Shown here in pieces: positions 6,179-9,875 of a stretch of DNA of 9,875 nt (the stretch's first letter is position 1; the number at the start of each line of letters is the position of its first letter). The position numbers and the translations under genes are program-made. The notes under the pieces were generated by a model. That model saw only the letters and a program-made list of their open reading frames with translations, searched no databases and was not told the origin of the DNA. Origin of the DNA: Tissierellales bacterium (GTDB taxonomy: Bacteria > Bacillota > Clostridia > Tissierellales > Tissierellaceae); the NCBI GenBank assembly GCA_030146705.1, contig JASLBE010000065.1, positions 1 through 9,875 on the forward strand, read 5' to 3'.

Positions 6179-7282
6179 TTAAAAACTATTTAAAATTCTT
6201 TCTAATCTCAAGCCATACTGGCTATTTCTCTTCCTAAACTCTTTTAAATAACTCTTACTATAAATACTATACCCTATTTCACTGCCTAGCAAATATGTTT
6301 CTAGGTATTCTTTTGCTAAATTAACAACAAAATCCCCTTCTAGTTCCCAGTGGTTCTTCCTAGCAGTATAAATTATTGTAGCTAGGGCTGCTAAAATATT
6401 ATTTTCATTAAAGTTTTTAAGCTCAAGATCTTCTATTAATTTATGGTCCTCTATTAAGTAATTATTACCATCTCTTGCTAAGTTCAATATTCCTTTAATA
6501 TATCCAACTAAACATTGGTCCCCTTGACAGGTTCCACAAGTTCCCTCTCCTAAGCAAATATTATCTACCACATCTTTAATGTCTTGGGTCTCCCTATATA
6601 GTTTTTCTGCAGCTATTTGCATAGGTGAATACAAAATCTTTTTCCTAGTCTTAATAAGCCTAGATATTAATATGGCTTCCAAAGCAAGAACCAGTCCTGT
6701 AATATAAAGTATAGTATTACTATAGCCTGCTATTGAATATAGCTTAGCTAGACCAAATATTAAAAATATAACGGAAGAAGTAATCTTTATATATAGGTCC
6801 TCTATTTTTCCACCTATTTTACTACCTACAAAGATCCCCAAGCCAGAAGTTGCTACCATTGCTAAAGTGGTTCCCATTAAAATTACAAGTGGATAGCTCC
6901 CACTTGTAGCAAGGGTCATAGCAGTCAACTGGGTCTTATCCCCTAATTCTCCTAGAAAAAAAGCCATAGCTACTGTAAAAATTGGTCCATATTCCCTACT
7001 ATTCTCTTCTTCATCCTCTTCTTCATCCTGTAAGGACATAAAGGCAAAAATAATAAAAACTAAGGATGCTAGTAGTTGGATCTTATTTAAGGAAATAAAG
7101 TTTAATATAAATCTTCCCAATAAAATAGCCAGTCCATGGTTTAAAACAACTCCTAAAACAACCCCTAAAAGAACTTCCTTAACCCTGTATTTAGTTGCAA
7201 AAGTCATAGCTATAATCTGAGTTTTATCACCCATTTCTGCAACAAAAACTAAAAAAAACGCCCTAATTAATTCTATTAACAT
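6179..7282 (-). CDS. TMEM165/GDT1 (UPF0016) family cation exporter with C-terminal cysteine-bearing extension
   Basis: Membrane protein of 367 residues. The two signature repeats of the family are both intact: AEMGDKTQ (15-22) and GELGDKTQ (111-118); their acidic residues bind the transported ion, Mn2+ in characterised bacterial members and Ca2+/Mn2+ in eukaryotic ones. Around six or seven hydrophobic helices span 1-208, with a very acidic cytosolic loop DEEEDEEEN (86-94) between the repeats. Bacterial members usually end near here; this one continues about 155 residues (211-367) as a soluble, basic then mixed domain with four clustered cysteines C243, C249, C252, C257 (C-x5-C-x2-C-x4-C), possibly a metal or redox site. 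I do not recognise that domain. ATG start, AGGAG ten bases upstream; 23 bases after the lipid kinase, so same operon. Confidence 0.88.
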   Translation of the reverse strand: MLIELIRAFFLVFVAEMGDKTQIIAMTFATKYRVKEVLLGVVLGVVLNHGLAILLGRFILNFISLNKIQLLASLVFIIFAFMSLQDEEEDEEENSREYGPIFTVAMAFFLGELGDKTQLTAMTLATSGSYPLVILMGTTLAMVATSGLGIFVGSKIGGKIEDLYIKITSSVIFLIFGLAKLYSIAGYSNTILYITGLVLALEAILISRLIKTRKKILYSPMQIAAEKLYRETQDIKDVVDNICLGEGTCGTCQGDQCLVGYIKGILNLARDGNNYLIEDHKLIEDLELKNFNENNILAALATIIYTARKNHWELEGDFVVNLAKEYLETYLLGSEIGYSIYSKSYLKEFRKRNSQYGLRLERILNSF

Positions 7283-7305
7283 TTCCTAACTCTCCTATTT
7301 TATTA

Positions 7306-8196
7306 TTAAAGCATACTTACAACCCTAAATGCATTTTCCAAGATTTCAAATTTAGTAGGTAACTTACCTCCAAACTCTCCATCAATATCAATAAATACTT
7401 CATCTTCACTTTCAATCTTTATTGATTTAGTTTTGAAGTATAAAACATTTGGATGGTTAATATGCTCTCCAGAAAATATATTTATAAAAATATTAGCTAC
7501 ATCTGGTAAGGCTGACTTTTTTATAATAATTACATCTAAAAATCCATCTGTAACATCTGCACTTGGAGCTATTTTTTTAAATCCTCCTATGGAAGATGTA
7601 TTAGATATTAAAAATAGAAGGGCATTTTCTTCTCCCGTATACTCCTTAGACTCTATTTTTAAGTGGACTGGTTCAAAACCCTGGGTAGTTATTTCTTTTA
7701 AGCCTTCCAGGTAATAGGCCATCCTACCTAGGACAAACTTAGCCTCAGGTTGAACCTTGTAACCAACTTTTGAAAGTAACCCCCCCGCTGCAACATTTAC
7801 AAAAAAGTTATCATCCATTTTTCCCAGGTCTACATCAATAATTTTTCCCTTTTCTAACATTTCAAAAAACTCAAAGGCCGTCTTAGGTATTTTTAAATAA
7901 TTAGCAAAATCATTAACAGTCCCAGTAGATAAAATAGCAACAGGAATCTTCCTTCCACCATAAACTATCCCCTTTGCAACTTCATTAACAGTTCCATCTC
8001 CTCCACTAACTATTATCCTATCCCAGTCTTCTTTACAAGCCTTAATAGTTTCATTCATAGCATCGTCTTTTTTTCTAGTCTGAAACTTATTAACTGTATA
8101 ACCACCATCTATCAATAGCTTTATAATTTTATCCAGCCTCCTGTCTGCACCCTGCCTTCCAGAAGATGGATTTTCTATAATCTTAATCTTTTCCAC
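7306..8196 (-). CDS. YegS/BmrU family lipid (diacylglycerol-type) kinase
   Basis: Cytoplasmic or membrane-peripheral enzyme of 296 residues that phosphorylates diacylglycerol or a related lipid with ATP. Motifs in order: NPSSG (9-13), the nucleotide-binding GGDGTVNE (65-72), TGTVNDFA (91-98), DGFLDV (217-222) and IDGE (271-274) near the C-terminus; the length is normal for the family. Start: the GTG at 8196 is preceded by AGAGGTG six bases upstream, whereas the in-frame GTG at 8205 would lie inside that site; the shorter form also begins MEKIKIIENP, usual for relatives. First gene of a two-gene operon with the TMEM165-like exporter. A run of seven G in the coding strand (7780-7786, encoding A137-G138-G139) is unusual in this AT-rich DNA. 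Exact lipid substrate is unknown. Confidence 0.92.
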   Translation of the reverse strand: MEKIKIIENPSSGRQGADRRLDKIIKLLIDGGYTVNKFQTRKKDDAMNETIKACKEDWDRIIVSGGDGTVNEVAKGIVYGGRKIPVAILSTGTVNDFANYLKIPKTAFEFFEMLEKGKIIDVDLGKMDDNFFVNVAAGGLLSKVGYKVQPEAKFVLGRMAYYLEGLKEITTQGFEPVHLKIESKEYTGEENALLFLISNTSSIGGFKKIAPSADVTDGFLDVIIIKKSALPDVANIFINIFSGEHINHPNVLYFKTKSIKIESEDEVFIDIDGEFGGKLPTKFEILENAFRVVSML

Positions 8197-8226
8197 TAGC
8201 TTCACCTCTAATATATAATATAAATC

Positions 8227-8266
8227 ATTATACCAAGTATTATAAGTAATTCCATATTTTTTACAA
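8227..8266 (-). promoter_or_regulatory. Promoter region of the lipid kinase operon
   Basis: Two overlapping candidates on the minus strand: TTGTAA (8261-8266), 16 bases, TATAAT (8239-8244); and an extended -10 TGG-TATAAT with TATAAT at 8227-8232. The second needs no -35. The first -35 overlaps the U-tract of the terminator ahead of it. Confidence 0.6.
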
Positions 8267-8295
8267 AAAATAAGAACTTGTAAACCAAGTCCTTA
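8265..8295 (-). terminator. Intrinsic terminator of the ytxH-ytxG-like operon
   Basis: Minus strand: TAAGGACTTG (8286-8295) pairs with CAAGTTCTTA (8271-8280) with one G-U wobble and a 5-base loop, then U6 (8265-8270). The stop codon of the upstream gene forms part of the stem. Confidence 0.85.
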
Positions 8296-8766
8296 CTTCT
8301 TAAATAATATATTGCCTATTATACCTACAATTTCATTTATAATAGATAAATAATAAGTTATATTACTGATATTATTATTTATTTTATCAGCTGCATCCTC
8401 TACATTGTCTGTTACCTTATCTACAGTATTTGATAGCTTTGAAGTAGTATTATCAATAATATCTGTAACTGATTCTATCTTACCAGTTATATTGTTTGCA
8501 CTGTGGACTATACCATCAACCTCTGGCGAAATAGACTTTAAAGTTTCATCAGCCGTATTGGTTATAGAGTCTACAGAAACAGTTATATTTTTTAAAGACT
8601 CAATACTTTCATTAAAATTATTATAATTTTCTTCAGACAGCCTACTTATATTCTTTAATATACCAGCTATATTTTTAAAAATTACAAATAAATAACCTAA
8701 GACTCCAATCCCCAAAAGATATAAAACCAACCTAAAAACATCTTGTAATGTAATAGGGGTTGCCAT
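8293..8766 (-). CDS. DUF948 (YtxG-like) membrane-anchored coiled-coil protein
   Basis: Small protein of 157 residues with one N-terminal membrane segment (about 11-35) and then a long, serine/asparagine/isoleucine-rich helical region (38-135) with the repeating N-I-x-x-V-x-S-I pattern of methyl-accepting-type coiled coils, closing with a hydrophobic or amphipathic helix (136-155). This is the DUF948/YtxG pattern. In Bacillus subtilis ytxG and ytxH are neighbours in a stress operon, and here too the YtxH-like gene lies immediately upstream (13 bases), which supports both calls. Biochemical function is unknown. The ATG is preceded by GGAGGGGG, whose G run can pair with AACCCC just inside the gene so that the start codon lies in the loop; translation may therefore be coupled to the upstream gene. 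Confidence 0.75.
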   Translation of the reverse strand: MATPITLQDVFRLVLYLLGIGVLGYLFVIFKNIAGILKNISRLSEENYNNFNESIESLKNITVSVDSITNTADETLKSISPEVDGIVHSANNITGKIESVTDIIDNTTSKLSNTVDKVTDNVEDAADKINNNISNITYYLSIINEIVGIIGNILFKK

Positions 8767-8775
8767 ATTAACCCC
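8756..8775 (-). promoter_or_regulatory. Hairpin over the ribosome binding site and start of the DUF948 gene
   Basis: In the mRNA, GGGGTT (8770-8775, part of the Shine-Dalgarno region) is the perfect complement of AACCCC (8756-8761, codons 2-4), with an 8-base loop that contains the ATG. A ribosome finishing the YtxH-like gene, whose stop overlaps the same Shine-Dalgarno, would open it. Confidence 0.45.
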
Positions 8776-8779
8776 CTCC

Positions 8780-9217
8780 TTATTTTTCTTCTATTTCTTC
8801 AGTTATTTCTTCAATTGCTTCTTCTACTTCTTCCTTTACATCTTCTATGTTTTCTTCAATTACTTCTTCTATATCTTCAATATCTTCCTTCTTATTCTTG
8901 ATATTATCTTTAATTTCATCCTTCTTATCATCTAGCTTGTTTAAAAGCTCATCTATTTCACTAGATATTTTCCCATGAATCTCTTTAGTGGAATCTATTC
9001 CTTCATTTATAGCCTCTTTAATATTATCTGTCATTTCGTTTGTTTTATCAGCTATATCCTTCCTAGTTTCTTCTCCAGCCTTAGGGGCAAATAAAATACC
9101 TGCTACACTACCTAGGGCAGCTCCCAAAACTGAACCTGCTGCTAGCTTTTTTGCAGCCTCTTTTCTTTCCTTTTTTTTCTGCTCTCTTCTTTTCTTTTCT
9201 AAAAATTTACTAATCAT
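8780..9217 (-). CDS. ytxH: YtxH domain-containing protein
   Basis: Small protein of 145 residues. A strongly basic start (KFLEKKRREQKKKERKEAAK, 4-23) leads into the glycine/alanine membrane-associated YtxH core (about 24-55), which carries the hallmark FAPKAGEETRKDI (43-55). The rest is a long amphipathic helix that becomes almost purely acidic (E/D/I/V repeats, 115-145). Such proteins are found with YtxG/DUF948 in Firmicutes and are associated with general stress; the molecular role is unknown. Start: ATG at 9217 has AAGGAG seven bases upstream and gives the usual MISKFLEKKRR opening; an in-frame ATG at 9238 has only a weak AAGG upstream and would add seven residues. Probably first gene of a two-gene operon. 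Confidence 0.82.
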   Translation of the reverse strand: MISKFLEKKRREQKKKERKEAAKKLAAGSVLGAALGSVAGILFAPKAGEETRKDIADKTNEMTDNIKEAINEGIDSTKEIHGKISSEIDELLNKLDDKKDEIKDNIKNKKEDIEDIEEVIEENIEDVKEEVEEAIEEITEEIEEK

Positions 9218-9255
9218 AGCACCACTCCTTATTTTCATTATGACCTTCTTTATTT

Positions 9256-9288
9256 AAGAATACCCTAGAAATTTTCTAATAATCAAAT
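9256..9288 (-). promoter_or_regulatory. Possible promoter of the ytxH-ytxG-like pair
   Basis: Minus strand TTGATT (9283-9288 region), about 18 bases, TATTCT near 9260. Both hexamers are imperfect. A GGGTAT lies at the -10, as in sigma-B promoters, but no matching -35 is seen. Confidence 0.3.
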
Positions 9289-9318
9289 ATTAGGAATAAA
9301 TTATAAATTAAATTATAT

Positions 9319-9356
9319 AAAAAAATAAAACCATTTTAAGTTCTTAAAAATGGTTT
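9319..9356 (-). terminator. Intrinsic terminator of the small RNA gene
   Basis: Minus strand AAACCATTTT (9347-9356) pairs with AAAATGGTTT (9328-9337); the loop can be tightened by TTTTAAG/CTTAAAA pairing with a single bulged base. A U-A-U7 tail follows (9319-9327). Confidence 0.9.
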
Positions 9357-9548
9357 CTATGTATACCGCAATGCCGTTAATCCCAAATAATTCTACCCTT
9401 TTATATAAAGGTGGGTATCCTGCTTTTACCATCTGACTTCCAGTTAAGGCTTGCCATCAAATAAAAGACTGCCAGATTCCCGTATGAATTGTGTAGGTTA
9501 AATTATGATGAGACCACGCACATCGCAGAAATATTCTTTTTCTTTGTT
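9320..9548 (-). ncRNA. ssrS: Probable 6S RNA (sigma-A holoenzyme regulator)
   Basis: A non-coding, relatively GC-richer island with its own promoter and terminator, about 200 nt plus the terminator. 6S RNA mimics an open promoter and binds RNA polymerase holoenzyme. The fold fits: closing stem CUGCGAUG (9521-9528) with CAUUGCGG (9366-9373), extended by CGU/ACG after a small bulge; a weakly paired central region flanked by GGUCUC and GGGAUU; an apical arm AUCUGGC (9471-9477) with GUCAGAU (9431-9437); and a small hairpin CCUUU/AAAGG (9397-9411) on the 3' side of the bubble, as in other 6S RNAs. No long reading frame covers it. The family call rests on fold, size and isolated transcription, not on a covariance search. 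Confidence 0.75.
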
Positions 9549-9554
9549 AATACA

Positions 9555-9583
9555 ATTATACAGTTTATTTTTATAAGTTTCAA
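9555..9583 (-). promoter_or_regulatory. Consensus sigma-A promoter of the small RNA
   Basis: Minus strand TTGAAA (9578-9583), exactly 17 bases, TATAAT (9555-9560). The transcript should start at A9548 or A9547. The -35 is embedded in an inverted repeat TTATAAG-N8-CTTATAA (9571-9592). Confidence 0.85.
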
Positions 9584-9600
9584 GTCTTATAACCTATTTT

Positions 9601-9875
9601 TTATAATTTATCCATAAATTCTTTATACTTATCTAACCTATCACTTAAAACCAACCTCATCCTCTCCCCACTAACAGGATGGATAAAGTTTAAATAATAA
9701 GAGCACAGGTACATAGGTCCTCCTCTCCCATCTCCATAAATAGGATCTCCAACTATCTCATGGCCTAAAGACTTAAGGTGGATCCTAATTTGATGGCTCC
9801 TACCAGTTAAAAGTTTAAGTTCCAAAAGTGAATGGTCCTCTCCCCTAATTAAAAGTTTAAATTCCGTCCTCGACT
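9601..9875 (-). CDS. RluA-family rRNA/tRNA pseudouridine synthase, C-terminal part
   Basis: The frame is open through the right edge, so the gene is cut by the window; about 90 C-terminal residues remain. They contain the family signature LLTGRSHQIRIHL followed by GHEIVGDPIYGD, and the C-terminal LNFIHPVSGERM that closes the catalytic domain in RluA/RluC/RluD-type synthases, which isomerise uridine to pseudouridine in structured RNA. The catalytic aspartate motif (HRLDxxTSG) lies outside the window, so which subfamily and which RNA target cannot be told. An apparent TTG start at 9825 is only internal, because the upstream codons also match the family. The stop is 18 bases before the -35 of the small RNA gene; no separate terminator was found. 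Confidence 0.9.
   Translation of the reverse strand, partial: SRTEFKLLIRGEDHSLLELKLLTGRSHQIRIHLKSLGHEIVGDPIYGDGRGGPMYLCSYYLNFIHPVSGERMRLVLSDRLDKYKEFMDKL

Noticed and set aside
7433..7714. Open frame antisense to the lipid kinase
   Set aside because: Shadow of a well supported gene; no family features and no start signal.
8787..8905. TTCTTC-rich repetitive stretch considered as a tandem repeat
   Set aside because: It is the coding of an acidic E/D/I/V helix at the YtxH C-terminus with varied codons; no fixed repeat unit.
8405..9257. Plus-strand open frames opposite the ytxG- and ytxH-like genes
   Set aside because: Low-complexity serine/phenylalanine/leucine products mirror the acidic coiled-coil coding of the minus strand; the minus frames have good ribosome binding sites and recognised domains.
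9256..9288. Sigma-B-type promoter for the ytxH-like gene (GGGTAT)
   Set aside because: No GTTTAA-like element is found 12-14 bases upstream, and many anaerobic Firmicutes lack sigma-B; the match is probably chance.
9361..9540. T-box leader, tmRNA or SRP RNA as identity of the small RNA
   Set aside because: No T-box sequence, no tag-peptide frame or tRNA-like ends, and no SRP Alu/S-domain motifs; an independent promoter and terminator and the bubble-containing rod fit 6S better.
1..9875. CRISPR arrays, insertion sequences, prophage or integration sites
   Set aside because: No regularly spaced repeats, no transposase or integrase, no terminal repeats; the gene order and composition look like ordinary chromosome.

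Overview
The window is strongly AT-rich with compact operons, AAGGGG/AGGAG ribosome binding sites, TTG and GTG starts and many U-tailed intrinsic terminators. Together with a ferredoxin-containing siroheme sulfite reductase, this points to an anaerobic low-GC Firmicute (Clostridia/Tissierellia type). That is inference from style and gene content; no marker in the window fixes the genus. Nearly everything is transcribed leftwards (minus strand); one LysR gene is the exception.

Left part (1-5047), a sulfur locus. A divergent regulatory region (3918-4096) separates a rightward LysR regulator from a leftward pair: a CoA-disulfide/persulfide reductase with a C-terminal rhodanese domain, and a compact siroheme-Fe4S sulfite reductase fused to a two-cluster ferredoxin. 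After a hairpin terminator comes a YeiH-type transporter (putative sulfate/sulfite exporter family), with its own terminator. The likely theme is disposal or use of sulfite, persulfide and polysulfide: reduce inside, export the rest, under LysR control. A strong consensus promoter at 73-101 drives an unseen gene beyond the left edge.

Middle (5046-8266). A second LysR gene converges on the first and shares a bidirectional terminator with it. A two-gene operon follows in map order (transcribed right to left): a YegS/BmrU-type lipid kinase, then a TMEM165/GDT1 (UPF0016) cation exporter carrying an unusual cysteine-bearing C-terminal extension.

Right part (8265-9875). A ytxH-ytxG-like pair of small envelope-associated proteins has its own terminator, which abuts the lipid-kinase promoter. 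To its right is a free-standing small RNA gene with a consensus sigma-A promoter, about 200 nt of foldable sequence and a classical terminator; its fold and size fit 6S RNA. The window ends inside an RluA-family pseudouridine synthase, of which only the C-terminal 90 residues are present.

No mobile element, CRISPR array, tRNA or rRNA was seen. Several starts were placed downstream of the longest possible reading frame because a good ribosome binding site decides them (coenzyme A-disulfide reductase 3917, lipid kinase 8196, YtxH 9217, first LysR 4097).
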